NCBI GenBank assembly: GCA_948567375.1
Contig: OX419755.1
Coordinates: 64,174,944-64,238,943 of the forward strand
Reading direction: 5' to 3'
Length of the DNA stretch: 64,000 bases
Origin: Lunularia cruciata
Lineage: Eukaryota > Streptophyta > Marchantiopsida > Lunulariales > Lunulariaceae
This document shows positions 1-12,900 of the stretch, piece by piece (position 1 is the stretch's first letter; each line of letters starts with the position of its first letter). Position numbers and translations under genes: made by a program. The notes under the pieces were generated by a model. That model was not told where the DNA came from. It saw only the letters and a list, made by a program, of their open reading frames with translations, and did not search any database.

Positions 1-810
1 TAGTAACTCCTTGAGTGAAACTGATCAGCCGCCTCATGCAAGTGCATGCCTCACGTAGGCTCTCTCCAGTCTTTTGCTAGAACTCCTACAAGCTCCTCAA
101 CTTGTCAGTCCGCACTCCTTGGTTGTTTTGCCTCAAACACTGGAAGAACTCCACTATGGGGTTAAATCCCAATACTACACCACCTCTTGTAGTGGTACCT
201 CCACTTGTGGTAGCACTATCTCTAGCTAGTGCACCTCCACTAGCTCCACCAATGCTACTTGAGCTAGAACTCATGGGTATAGCCAATCTACCCCTGGCAA
301 CCGAGCCTAAAGTGATGGAGACATAGTTTAGAGACCAATATTATCTCCATAACTCAATCTCCTCCTAGTGAGCTCTCTTGAACTCATGGTAGTTGTCCAT
401 TGGTGGACCCTCCAAGTGCTCAAATAATCCCTTCTATACCATGAAAGGTGTGAACAAAGTCGGGTCCGCATCTATTGTAGATCACACCAACTATTGAACT
501 TTTGGATGAAGTCATCCAACTCAATGGTACCCACTATACCAGAGTAACACCTAGGGCCTTTGGAGGCCCCATAAATCTCCTCCATGTCCCACAACAATGG
601 TGCGGACATACTAAGTGCACTCTCAATTGAATCAACTCCTATGTCAAACTCCAACTCAAAGTCAATCTCCTCCCTCACTAGGACTTGAGATATTGGCTGA
701 TATTGAGTGCCACTCCAAGTACACCAAATATGTATTGCAGTGCTATCTCCTCTAGAATCCCCAAAGAACTTCATTGTGACAAGTAACCACAAACCGCCAA
801 CCGCAACCAC
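1..810 (-). pseudogene. Ty3/gypsy gag remnant (element X, reverse)
   Basis: Read on the minus strand, 810 down to 1 gives a gag-like polyprotein broken by stops and frameshifts. Recognisable stretches are an N-terminal part with GTIELDDFIQKFNSWCDLQ, a low-complexity Ser/Gly linker (SSSSSSIGGASGG), then VVEFFQ-like and GVRTDKLRSL blocks followed by a decayed EFxxKTGESLREA segment that runs off the left edge. This order is typical of the gag of plant Ty3/gypsy elements. Stops are mostly TAG where CAG (Gln) is expected. The element's leader and LTR should lie to the right, at about 960-1890, in reverse orientation. Family assignment is by motif memory only. Confidence 0.6.
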
Positions 811-925
811 AAACCGCCAACCACAATCACAACCACAAGAACCTCACCAAGAACCAACACCACCAACCAAACACCACCAAGTGCCAACACCAATTGAGCA
901 CCACCAAGTGCAAATACCAACGGAA
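781..925. repeat. CAACCA-rich low-complexity tract
   Basis: An irregular run of AACCACAAACCGCCAACC-like words, then ACCACCAAG-like words. Two copies of AACCACAAACCGCCAACC overlap near 788-822. It lies at the leader/gag start of element X on the opposite strand. It is simple-sequence DNA with no separate function visible. Confidence 0.6.
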
Positions 926-1439
926 CACTACCTACTAATGTAACTCTTACTAAGACAACTTCACTAGGGGAAAGTGCAACCTGTAACCTGCCATCATAAC
1001 ATGCACTCTCACTATCTATTGGTCATCACTTCTTGCCTCATCAAAGAGAAACAAAGGTAGTATGATTGGTCATCACTCTAGCCTCACCACTAAGAGCACA
1101 CCAGAGCACCAACACTCTAAATTTAGGGCACCACACAAACATGGTGCACAAATAGGAAATAGAGAATGGAGGAGGTCCAATCATATGAACTCTAAATGAA
1201 AACACTCCATATCATAAAGAAACATGGGATTGATTCTACCAACATTTGGCATTTGACATAATAGGAGTTGCTATCTATGTCTTAAGGTATTAGGATCACC
1301 AAGAATGGGATCAAACTGCATCTCCTAGCCAAATTTGCATCAATCAAACAAGTTTTTGCACACTAGGGAAAACTTGAACTCCAATCAAGCTACCAATGAT
1401 TAGCAAGTCTTGGAGATACTACCAACACTCTTAGTTCTT

Positions 1440-1895
1440 GCACCCGATTCCCCCCTGACCTCACTTCTTTGATATAATCAATTTGTTTACACCACTCAAA
1501 TCAACTCAACTCAACTCATATCAATACTTGATTTGTCACTCTATAAACTGCAAACAACTAGGCACTAATTACAGTCAAGCCACACTCGCTCTAGCTAAGA
1601 GAATCCAGGTGACACTTGCCGGCCTTAGTCCACCATAGCCAGGAACTCAAAGGCTCAACATCAGAGAAGTGAGCTCTCTAGAGCCGCACTTTGAAAATAT
1701 ACCTCCTAGACTCAAACTAGGTCTCAAAGCCTAATGGTCCCATTGACGGCACACCCAACAGTGAAAATGGTGCAAAGTGACAATGGGCTCCACCATGAAG
1801 TCAGTACCTTGAACGCAAAATTTGACCATCGGAAAGTAGTTTACAAGTGACTGCTAAAATACCTCTAACAACTATCACTACAACTCCAATGTCCA
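1440..1895 (-). repeat. Decayed LTR of element X (left arm of inverted repeat)
   Basis: This stretch matches the reverse complement of about 7195-7570. Shared anchors include AGGCTCAACATCAGAGAAGTGA, read as two shorter blocks (AGGCTCAACATC and AGAGAAGTGA), CTAGCTAAGAGA, and AAAATNTGACCATC. The two copies are clearly homologous but strongly diverged. Because the gag to its left is on the minus strand and the pol to its right is on the plus strand, it is best read as the LTR of the reverse element X. Exact LTR ends are not resolvable by eye. Confidence 0.55.
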
Positions 1896-4460
1896 AGAAA
1901 TCTAGATGCAATACTACAAATGGCATGACACTACACTTTGTGAGAGTAAGGAGGATGTGGTTCTTGCTTCTAGAGCAAAGATGGTTGATGATGGAGTTCA
2001 CTTGGTTGAGGAGCATAGGATCTATCTAGCTATCAATGGCTTGTGGCAAGTAATAGTTGTAAGGTTGGAGGAGTTACTAATTAGATGTGCATTTGAGTGA
2101 GCTAGATTCACACTTGGATTTTTCTTATTGGAAAACCATAGTAGGATTTTCTATTTGGTGGGACCTTTTAGGGGAGGTCTATGCACCACCAAGGCTCTTA
2201 TTAGGATTTGATGCAAAACTCTTTATGTTAGAAAATATTGCAATTGTTGATCTTGAGTTACAAAAGGTTGATGTGGATAGGTGTCCATTTCAGATCTAGA
2301 CATCCCTTAGAGGTGGTTCTATATATTATATCATATGTGGAGAGCTCATTGTCCAGATTCAGCCTAGTCATTTGATTAATAATTCTATGGTGAGAGCTCT
2401 CAAGCCATTGCAATAATTGAGGAGTCATATGATGTGCTAGGTGATGGAGGAATGCTATACTCCATGGATTTCAACATTGATTATAGGGAGGAGACAACTT
2501 CTTACAGGCCAAGTTGGCAATAAGATGAGGAATGTGTATGTTGCTTACCATTGCACTTTAACAATAACAATCTTGGTTCACTATAGTATGGAACCATGAT
2601 ATCAATCCCAACTTTTAGTGGTTTTTTCTTGGCCTGGTGAGTTACTAAAGAGGAATGACCATATAGAGGATGCCTCAATACTAGAGGAAATCACTTGGAT
2701 TTGAAGTATGATTAGGGTTTTTTAATCAACCTTAGATGTCCTACTATGGAGTTTTCATGAGGAGTTGGAACATCATGCAGATCAATTAGTATAATAAGAT
2801 TAGAGTGGAGCCTTTGTACCACTAGTGGACCAATTTGAGGATGAGCCTCTAGAGTCTATTACCTTATCACCTTTAGATACCACAATTATTGCTTGGTAGA
2901 TCCAATAGAAGGAATATGCTTATTGTAGTTGTTTGGTACAATCAACACTAGACTAGCTGTAGTACTACATGCAAGCGTATGGGTTCAAAGGTACTTGTGT
3001 GGAGAGAATGAGATTGATAGGTGAGTTTCTCTATATCATGTGGCACGTTTGGCCTATTGGTATCCTAAGCCATTATTGATGTCAATAGTCAAGGGTTACA
3101 AGACAATCCTACTAATAAACATTTCTTTGTTGGGAGTATAAGATCTAGGGAAACATGGTCCTATTCATTTGGTGATTTCTAGATAGCAATGTTAAAGGAT
3201 AAACCAATGTTGACCAAGTTCAAAGGTCTATAAGATCCTTATTTTGGTGTGTTTTAGGACATGTTACAACATCTCTAAGTTCATCAGGTTGTTTCTCTAA
3301 CCTACATTTTTTAGAACATCTTTTTGATGGGTGATTCTCACACATAGATGGTTGTAAGTACATCAAGTCCATTCTTGGATGGAACCTTTCATGTTGTTAG
3401 ATGTAGCTAAAGTTGGTCTGCATGCTCTTCATCTTTGTCTTTGGTGAATAAACCTCTTACCTAAGAAGGTTCTACATTGTGCATGTGATGGTATTCAATG
3501 ACTATCACATTTGATTGTTGATGATATCTTGGATGTTTGGCGCCAGTCTTAGATAGTGGTAGTAGCTGATAGGTCACCTTTGGTAATGGTGGACCTTGTT
3601 GGTACCTTAGAGCCACTTTACCCACACTTATGAGTTTTCCAAGCTCCCATGCTTTTTGAGACTTGGACTTGTTTGGGACTCATAGTTATAGTGGTTGGTG
3701 GAGCACAATGCTGATGAAAGAGAGAAAGCAATGGGTTTCCATATTGGTATTACCGTTGATTAGTAGTGTATAAGAATTCAAACATCAAATGTTAGATCAG
3801 GCTATGGACTTGAACAACTTGACCTAGATTATGAGCCTTGGATTGGTTGAGCAACATAAGATATGCTTGATAGGCATCATCACTCTGACACTTATGAGCT
3901 TTGTGCCTATCAAGACAATTCAAGCACATGCTAGGGGCAATGGATGAGTGGGTATGGTATTCTTGGGACATAGGCAATGGCTACTAGTGAGAGTGGTCTA
4001 CATGGGATATATACAAATGATTGTGGCCTACTTGGAGTACATCCTTGGTCTACTTGGGATGCAGCTAAAGCATGTGTGTAGCCCGAGTCGAGGGAGTTTT
4101 TTGCTCTAAGGTTAGAGACTCTAATGGTTGAGAGCATGGCATCTTTGCTCTCAAGTTGGTGTAGCAACTAGTCAATATGTCTTCCATTTCTACATCAATT
4201 ACAAAGGATAGTTGAGAGCAAAACATTCAACCCAAGCTTACAAGAGGGGAAAGACATAGAGTTTGGAGATTTTTGAGTAGCTACACAAGTTGTTTTGCAT
4301 TTAATATGAAAGATTTGGGTGCTCTAAAGACTCGGTATTTGGATTGAATTCACTAATGATACACCAATTTTTTGATGTCCTTATCAATATAGTGACATGG
4401 AAAGAGCCTTGATTCAAAGTTGGAGTAAACACCTTTTTGACGCTATTTTGGTGGAGATTT
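1896..4460 (+). pseudogene. Decayed internal region of gypsy element Y (5' part)
   Basis: This stretch has no long ORF and is riddled with stops in all frames. It lies between the inverted LTR arm and recognisable reverse transcriptase, so it probably holds the remains of gag and protease of the forward element Y. I could not identify a zinc knuckle or a protease motif with confidence. Short open runs at 1906-2100 and 2087-2299 (+) give no family I recognise. Confidence 0.4.
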
Positions 4461-5640
4461 CATATGGAGAATATGATTTATCTATAGTGATGCTAGCCAA
4501 AAAGGATATGCATGACAATTACATGGATAGGCAAATGTATGGAGATTATCATCTTATTAACCTATAGACTAAGGCTGATTGGTATGCTATGCCTATACTA
4601 GAGGAGATCTTTGATGCAATGGTCTTTACTACTTTGGATCTTCAAGTAATGCATCATCATTTACCAATCAGAGAGGAGGACAAGTCCAAGATAACATTTT
4701 GGGCTATTGATCCTCATGACAAGGATGTATTGTATCAATGGAGGTCTTACCATTTGTATGAAAGAATGCTCTTACCTAGTTCTAGAGGTTCATGGATAGG
4801 ATCCTAGTAAGATTAGATTTGCTTTGTGCTATATTGATAAAATTCTGGTCTATAGCACTACTATGTAGTAGCATGAAAGAAATTTATTGGAAGTGTTTGA
4901 GAGCTAAAGATCTCATGGACTCAAATTACATCTTAGGAAATGAAAATTCTCCCACAAGTAAGTTCAGTATTTGAGTCACACTATCTACCCTAGTGGACTT
5001 GGTGTTCAATAGACCAAGGTGGAGGCTATTACAAATATTTCCTTAGCCTATGGATGTGAGCAAATGTGAACATTCCTTAGGTTAGCAAACATCTATTGCT
5101 AACATGTTAGAGGATTTAGTGCCATTCTCAAGGCCTTGACAAAGTTGACCAAGCTTAAACAAGAGTGGTGTTAGGGAGATGAGCAAGAGAGAGATTTATA
5201 GAGCTCAAGGAAAGGTTGACATCTACTCCTATTCTAAACAGACCATTCTAAGTTCATATTGATTTGCATATGTTGGGGTTTGGAGTAGTGGTCACCCAAG
5301 AAGATAATGAGGAGAAGGATTTTGTGGTGGTATCTGCTAGTTGCGCCAACAATTCAATAGAGGCAAAGTATAGTTCATATGAGGGATAGTGTTTGGAGGT
5401 AGTGTGGGTAGTAGTACATTTTCAATGTTACCTATTTGGTTATCCCTTCATTCTCATCATTGATTATCAAATACTAAAGTGGTTGACGGCGTCCAACAAG
5501 CTTTCAAGGAAACTTGCACAACATACTTTAATTTTACAAGAATATGATTTCATCACAAACATGGAGTGGTGAATTATGATGTAGATGGGTTGAGTAGAAA
5601 CCTATGTACTAGCCAGCAAGATCAAATTGAAGCATGTTGG
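4460..5640 (+). pseudogene. Ty3/gypsy reverse transcriptase-RNase H remnant (element Y)
   Basis: Translation across frameshifts gives the order expected of a gypsy RT: a stretch ending in QTKADWYAMP, then EEIFDAMVFTTLDLQV, LPIREEDKSKITFWAIDPH, YQWR, MDRILV and a decayed YIDKILVYST (the FxDD/YxDD region, with Asp lost), followed by FLRLANIY-like thumb sequence. From about 5180 to 5610 RNase H-like sequence follows, including a decayed FGVVVTQEDNEEK segment and a hexad like YDFITN. There are at least ten stops or frameshifts, so it cannot be functional. It belongs to the forward element Y together with the integrase downstream. Confidence 0.75.
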
Positions 5641-5879
5641 CATGGTGAGACAAATGAGGAGATGGTTCTAAGTTAGCATGCATTTGCCTTTCTATGTATA
5701 TTTTTTGAGGTTTTGGTGGTATCTCTCAATACAAAAAAGTGGAGTTGTTGAGGTCTTAGATCCAGAGGCTAGAGAGATTGATACAGGTCAACAAGACATT
5801 CATGATGATATCTTAATGATGGACTATCTTTGCACTTGTGGTGAGGGTGGCATAGTTGATTCCAAGGAGAGAAACCATG

Positions 5880-6620
5880 TCCTTTAGCAAGCCAAGCGGT
5901 TTAGATTGGAGGGAAGATATCTTCTTCATATGTAAGAAGATGGTAGACTAAGAGGTGTACACCTTCCATCTCAGAGACTAAAATTGGTACAACATGTTCA
6001 TGAGGAGCTAGGACATTTTGGAGTAAAGCAAACATATAGCTTATTCTAGAGTCATTATTGATTACAAGATATGCAGACCAATGTACAATAGCTTTTTGCC
6101 AAAGTATGGTTTGTGACCAATTTAGAGTATCATTTGATGCTCCTACACCAAAGGTTACACCCAATACATATTAGGGAGTTGTGTTACTGCTTGAGTTTGG
6201 ACTTTGTTGGACCTTTATTGTTGATTGTGAGACATCATTGGTATGTTTTTGTTATGGTGGAGCACTTTTCTAAGTGGATCGAGGTGGTGACACATTTTTG
6301 ACAATTTTTATGAAAGGACAGCTTACTCATTCTTGGATTGGGTTCTTAATCATTTTGGTGCACTAGTTGAGGTCTTGATTAATCAAGATATAAAGTTCTT
6401 GGGAGAGTTTCAGACTTGTGTGACAAGGCTTTGATTGATCATTGCACTACCTCCCAAGATCACCCTAAGGCAGATGGCTTAGAAGAGAGAGTGGTTTAGA
6501 CAGTGAAGAGAAGATTATATAAGAACAATTTGAAAAGAGGCCACTTGGGAGATTGGGATCTCATGTTACCTTGGTTGGCCATGGGCTTTCAGTTTAGCCG
6601 GCAAGCCTCAACATGCTTCT
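5880..6620 (+). pseudogene. Ty3/gypsy integrase remnant (element Y)
   Basis: An integrase core is visible at about 6180-6300: LSLDFVGPLLLIVRHH followed by YVFVMVEHFSKWIEVV, which holds the first catalytic Asp (LDF). Upstream, LVQHVHEELGHFGVKQTY is the decayed His part of the HHCC zinc domain. Downstream at 6340-6520 the frame is broken, but LNHFG...EVLINQD and a decayed DHPKADG are readable. The second Asp appears as NQD in this decayed copy. No intact ORF remains. Confidence 0.75.
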
Positions 6621-7084
6621 TGCCTTACTTTCTACTTCAGGAAAGAAGGACATGATGGTGTTGCTGGAAGGATCAGGCACACAATTGTGCACCACATCAC
6701 CTCCCAAACATTGATTGCACTATGGACCACAACTTGGTGATTGTGCTTGTAGGCTTGCGGTGTATGCCATGTGGCTTTTTTGGTGGAGCTACTACAATGT
6801 TTGTGTGTGATAGTTGTTTGAGAGGATGGCATATGGTATGTTTGACTCCTCCCCTCATGGTGGTTCCTCAAGGACAATGACTATGTCCTCAATGTACTTG
6901 ATCCCTAGCTAGTTCATTGCTTATGTGTTATAGATTGTAGATAGAAGACTAACTATGGGGCTTGATACCACCCGACCTCTTGATCTTTGCACACCATAGG
7001 GCATATCATATACTTGGAGTAGATGGCTACCTGGAGTAAGAGGGACCTAACTGCCAACTAGGGAGGAGATTATGGCCCTTAAGA

Positions 7085-7672
7085 GTTCATGTATGACTTT
7101 TGTATGAGTTGTGCTTCTATAATGTATGATGTTGATATCAATGTATGTTGTGTGCAACAATGTACACATACGTGATAACTATCTTGAAATTTGCAATGCT
7201 GAAGCTAATTTGCTCAAACAACGGAGTGTTAGTCTTGGCAATCATAGTTATATCAGTAGTTGCTCAAAGATTACTTAGTGATGGTCAGATTTTGTGTTAG
7301 GGCTACCATCAATTACACCATTCTCATTGTTAGGGTTGGAGTTCCACATCAAGCCAAAGGAGTATACCTTTGAAGTGCAATTCTAAAGAGTTCACTTCTC
7401 TGATGTTGAGCCTTTGAGCTCTTGGCTATGGTTGATGGAGGTTGGTGAGTGTTACCTATAGTCTCTTAGCTAGAGTAGATGTGGTTTGATTGTAATCAAT
7501 GCATGTTGTTGACAATATTGAGTTGAGTAATTGAGTTCTAATCCAAGTTGAGTATTTGAACTGAACTAATTATTATGACACTTTAGAGTTCATGTATGAC
7601 TTCTATATGAATTAAGTTTCTATAGTGTATGATATTGACCATGATGTATATTGTGTAACGAGATATATATAT
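7085..7672. repeat. Direct repeat pair in 3' LTR region of element Y
   Basis: A block of about 85 bp starting AGTTCATGTATGACTT occurs at 7085-7170 and again, about 80% similar by eye, at 7588-7672. Between them lies the right arm (7195-7570) of the inverted repeat described at 1440-1895. The arrangement fits a decayed LTR end region, perhaps with an internal duplication. Precise LTR borders, PBS and target duplication were not found. Confidence 0.5.
7195..7570 (+). repeat. Decayed LTR of element Y (right arm of inverted repeat)
   Basis: Its reverse complement aligns with 1440-1895 over most of its length (see that entry). It lies directly downstream of the element Y integrase and so is best read as part of the 3' LTR of Y. 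Elements X and Y therefore belong to the same or closely related families but lie in opposite orientations. Confidence 0.55.
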
Positions 7673-7679
7673 ATGTAGA

Positions 7680-9970
7680 GAAAGAAGAACTTGTGAAGAC
7701 CGGAGTGAAATCATCTCTAGAATTAAAAGAAGAAATTGTTAGAGGATAAACTCTTTGATATATTTATTTGTTGTAACTTGCTTTCTTTTATGTAGTGTAT
7801 AATTTGCTAACGTGCCATATGCTTCTAGCAAAATATCCATTACTACATCTAAATTAACCGCAGGGAACTCCGAAACCCAAACATGGAGTAGAGGGGAAAA
7901 ACCTCTATTTACTTACTTACTGGCTGTATCATAGCCAATATTATGCCGGGCGAGTACTTGGAAATTGGATTTGTTGAAAAGGCGTGCAAATAGAAAAAGA
8001 AATTTAAAAAGTTGAGTACGCACCATTCTATTGTTTTGGTTTAGCTAGAACATCCATAGATTGTAAACGATATACATTTCTAAAGAAGTACAGATAGCTC
8101 GATTTGCGGACGCTCGATTTACCGGGAACTCGAATTGTGCAATTCGATTCGACTTGAAGAGTCTATTTATAAGTCTTAGGGCCTTTGCTCTATCTCTACT
8201 ATTGTATTTCAAATCATTTTTATATTGGCATCGAGTTTACACCGCATCCAGTCGGGTATACATTTTATATGGCCTTCTCTATACCCATCTGCTCTCCTTG
8301 TTATGATATTTTTTGAATTTTTTTGGAATATTGATCAAATTTTTCATCTTCGATTAAGCTTATTGTACTGCATGGCACTCATACTACATTTGTGGAGTAG
8401 AGACCAAAACCTTACAATGGCTTCAAAACGATTTTTTTTGCGAATTTGCAAATTGGACGATGTGTGAAATTAGCTATTATGATCTAAGAATGAAGCACAG
8501 GGGTACTACCCCCCTTTGGTTAATAATATCTCGTAATCTTTAGTGCTCCATTTCATCTCAAAATTTTTGAATTTCCCTTAGTCGATCATAGAAAGCTCAA
8601 ACTTGTCTTCCCTTATTTCAAAGTCGTTTGAAAACTAAATATCTTTCCTATGAATACTCCATTAGTTATGTTAGAAAATTTATTTCATTTCAAACGATAC
8701 AATTAGCACCCATTAACGTAAGTACGGAGGCTTTGCTTAAGATACATTACGAAAGCAAAACCAAAATTCCATAAAGCTATACATTCCTTCAACGGTCCAA
8801 TAAATCATAAAGCGGGGAGGCTTTGCAGTACGAAGAATTTTGGTACGTTCTGTGTAGGGGTCAATCATACGTAGAGAGGGGTTGAGTGGATGAAGAATGG
8901 AGCTACAATGGAGGTAATCAATGGTGCCTTGAGATTGCTGGAGGTCGGGGGTGACAGGAAGTTTTCGGTTGATGAATGAGGAAGGAAACAAGGTAAGAGA
9001 GAGAGAGAGAACGAAATGTTGTGCACTGAACAGGCTGCCTCGATCCATTGGTGGAGCTTCGAAGGTGGAGAGACGAGTAATGATTAGTGGTAGGACAGAA
9101 ATCTGGAAAAGTTGACTACGGTGTAAGTTGGTGGAATTTCCTGTCCACTGTGCATGCACATCAATGAAACGCCAGGGAGAGGAGCCTTCAATGCGCGTAT
9201 GTGCTGGAGCTACTACGAGCGGGTATCACGGTACCAGTATGGTGCAAGTCAATGTCAGCCTTGAAAACTTTTGAAATTGGTGAATATGCAGCGACGATTG
9301 GTTCCACAAATGGCGACACGTCGGGACTTGTTGGCACCAAAAAGTTTTGTGAACTGCTAATCCGCTCCAGCGTTGTTAAAGATGACGGTTTCTTGTCTAA
9401 TATTCTTTAAAGCTGTACGCGAGTGTTTGTAACGGTGGTTATTAGCATGGCAACTCCGTAATGATGTACTTTCCCTGCACCTCGCCTTCAAAGCTTCGGT
9501 GTTAGCTGGCAGGAATGGTCAGATTCGGCTTGAGTACGACACCACCCTGATTAGTATGAGTGAATGAATTTACGTGTGTTTCAAATCGAATCAAAGATGT
9601 GTTTACAGAATCGCATGGTCTAAGGTGCTGTTAGAGACGGAACATCTGAGTGAAGCAGTTGGGAGTGAAAGCGATACACATTGGATACTGTTGAACTCTA
9701 CCTGGGAGGTGCGCACATTCTGAGCTCGTCAGCAGAAACGTAAAACAGTAAAGGAAAGCGACTAAAACATTTGGAAGCACTTCCTTACCTTGTTGAGACC
9801 CGTAATAATGCGCATCCTTTCAGCGCTCATCTAGGACCACAGTCCCGGCTACACAAGCGTGTGTCGTCTCGGGTAAGTAGCTCGGCTGCATGCCTCGAGT
9901 CTAACTGTAGCTGTATGAGTAGAAATTTGAAATGACAATGCCTTCGAGTGAAAGCCTGCACTGAGATTGC
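7680..9970. other. Intergenic stretch upstream of the lipase gene
   Basis: No recognisable gene. Two open runs were considered: 8737-9159 (minus, 140 codons) and 9201-9410 (plus, 69 codons). Neither resembles a family I know, and both start and end without splice or codon-use support. Base composition rises from AT-rich (7.7-8.7 kb) to near 45% GC after about 8.8 kb, so the last kilobase is likely the promoter and leader of the lipase gene. Confidence 0.5.
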
Positions 9971-9973
9971 AAA

Positions 9974-12900
9974 ATGCTCTTTGCCTCTCAGGTCTACGGC
10001 GGTATGAGGACGGGAGAGAGGGCGCTATGTTGGTGTGCAATGCTCGCGATTGGATGGCAGCTGCAGTTCGTAGTTAAAGCGGATGGACAGGTGCCAATGC
10101 AAGGGGCTGAATTGAAGCCAAACGGCATCTGTGAGACATTCGTGTTGTCTCGAGGTCTTCCTTGCGATGAGTTTAAGGTGAGTGCGTTGTTGAGGCATCG
10201 ATACTGTTTATTAATTTCCCTCACGGTAGTCAAAGTCAGTCATTCCTGATTCTGCGCTTTGTTGTTTCGAAGACTGCATTGATCAGCAAGGCAAAGCACA
10301 GATAAAGACATCGGGCTAATTTGACCACCATCACTCTCTGTCTGTGTCTCTCTGGGTGTGTGTGTGTGTGTGCAGGTGCAAACCGACGATGGATTCGTCC
10401 TGGGTATTCAAAGAATGTCAAGTGGTAGACCAACTGGAACGACAATTAAGAAGCCTGTATTTCTGTATCACGGAATGTTGTCGGTATTGTCCATTGTTCA
10501 TTATCTTTCGTGATATGTTGCTTCTAAACTCGAATCTCTAAGGCGGAGTTTTCCTCAAGGACGCCAATAAAATTCGTTCCTTTCAGAATGTTCTCTCTGC
10601 GAGCTGATTTAACGTGCTTGTCTGTCAGACACTAGAAGTCAAAATGAACAGAAATTGAACTCAATGTCAATATCACATCAGAGAGTAAGCACTGATGCCG
10701 TTGAGAAATAGAGATGGTGATTTTCGCTGTACTCCAGAGTACAAGTCTTGTGTTGTCCTCGTCGCCGCTAGTCCCTGCTGTGCAATAACATGACTGACTG
10801 AATGAATGGATTGTCGTCAGCATTTCTTGAGCACACGTTGCAATCGCAGTAACTTCAGTAAGTATCTTAAATAGCATAGGAACCCTCTAATGTCTGATGA
10901 CTGAGACGCAGTGTCCATGTTGCGAGCTTTGGATGTAGGCGATCTCTAATCTGAGTGCTAACCACACGGTTCGGATTTGGTTCCCGCATGTTGTATGACC
11001 AGGGAGGTGAATCATGGTTGCTCAATGAACCTTCGAATTCTCTTCCTTTCATTTTAGCAAATGCTGGTTTCGACGTCTGGATTGGAAATGCGCGGACAAC
11101 CTCCTTCAGCTATGGACATATGAGTATACCGAGGACTGACGAGGTTTGTTCAGAATTCTGCTGTAACTTTCATCGCTGCTCGTTTCCGGAGACTAAGCAT
11201 TCAACTGTAGCAGTGGTGTGACATGTCTTCCAGGCTTTCTCTACTCATTGTAGCTTGCAAGCTTGTTCTACGATGCATGGCTAAGTCTCGGCTCAATAGT
11301 TTCTGTGGCAATTGAGCCTTTCCACGTCTCTCTAGTGTTAGCAATCTTCATGTTATGGTGGAACTGAACTTTGGCCTAGGGAGTGCTGTCATAAGGGCGT
11401 CGTCCCGGTCAGCGGATGAAATTTCTAGAGTTCTGCGACTTGGCTGATCATGTTGCATGCCATATATCCCACTGGAAACGGAATTTTATATAAGTTCTCT
11501 GCTTCGTACCCGCAGAGGTTTTGGGATTGGAGCTCAGACGAACTTGCAGCTCACGACTTGCCCACGATGCTTCAGTTTGTGCATTCAAGCACCAATCAAA
11601 CGGCTCACTATATTGGCTTCTCTCAGGTATTCCTTCATTGATCAACATCTTGACAGCGAGAAAACAATATTCTCACTTGTACGGCACCTGCTTGACTCTT
11701 CTGAGTCACGCCACATTGACAGATTTGTACGTAATGGCAGGGCACTCAAGTAGCTGTGGCAGCTTTTTCTGACGGGCATGTGCTGCAATTTGTGGACCGA
11801 GTGACACTACTTGCACCGGTTGTACATGTCGACACAATTAAGTCAGTAATGGCTGTTGCGGCAGGTCAATTTCTACTTGATCAGGTATGTTAACTATATT
11901 GGAAGAAAGATACACATAAATCGCGCTCTACTGCCGTTCTAGACTCGTGTGGTCCTCTTGTGAGCCCGGTGGGGGGCCTACTATTGTTTTCACGAACCGG
12001 GAAATGTCGATCCAAGCCTTTCTCCATCACTCACACAAGAAGCACCCGACTCAGTCACGCAAGAAGAATGCGATACAGCTCATTAGCAATTCACCCCTTC
12101 TGGAAAGCATGACAGCACTGCAGATTCTTGAAAACTAAATAATGTTTTGGTGCTCCTGTTTGCAGATGATGCTCTTGGGACGTGTTTGGGAGTTCAATAT
12201 TCATCTGTAAGCCGCATCACGTTTACATTCTACAGCAGCTGACAAATAATTGGGTTTTGCTTTGACTAACAAAAAGCGCGGGAACTTTAGTTCTAGTGGA
12301 CATAATACTAAAATTGCTTTCGTTTCCTAATTCCTTGCCTTATAGGCAATCAGGCGAGAAGCTTCTAGACAGTATCTGCGGAAATCCCAAGGTCCAATGT
12401 TACGACAATTACATCACAGCCTTCACAGGTGCTGCTCTTTCCCCAACTCATGTGCTCCGCCTGAATGTGTATTTGGTGTAGCCAACGATTACGATCTAAC
12501 GTAATCGCGGATGGATAATCACAGGTGCGAATTGTTGTCTAAATGAGACCCGGAGATCATACTACCAACAGTACGAGGTGCAGTCTACGGCAGTTAAGAA
12601 TCTGGCACACTTTGCTCAGCGTAAGTCTCTCAATTCCTGCCAATTGATTCCTCCAGCAACATACTTTCGCTTCGATTTCTTTCGCTGAGGACTCTCCTTT
12701 CCCTCTTCTCTCTTCTTTGCAGAATACAGAACGAACTCCTTCGGCAAGTACGACTACGGCTTCTGGATCAACTTGTTCAAGTACCACTCAATTTTTCCTC
12801 CCCAATACGATCTGAAGAAAATTCCACCGATGCCTCTCCTCCTCATTCATGGAGGAACAGATGGGTTGTCTGACACAGAGGATGTTCATCTTTTCATCAA

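Noticed and set aside
8737-9159. 140-codon minus-strand ORF upstream of the lipase gene
   Set aside because: The composition looks like antisense of regulatory/leader sequence; no family resemblance.
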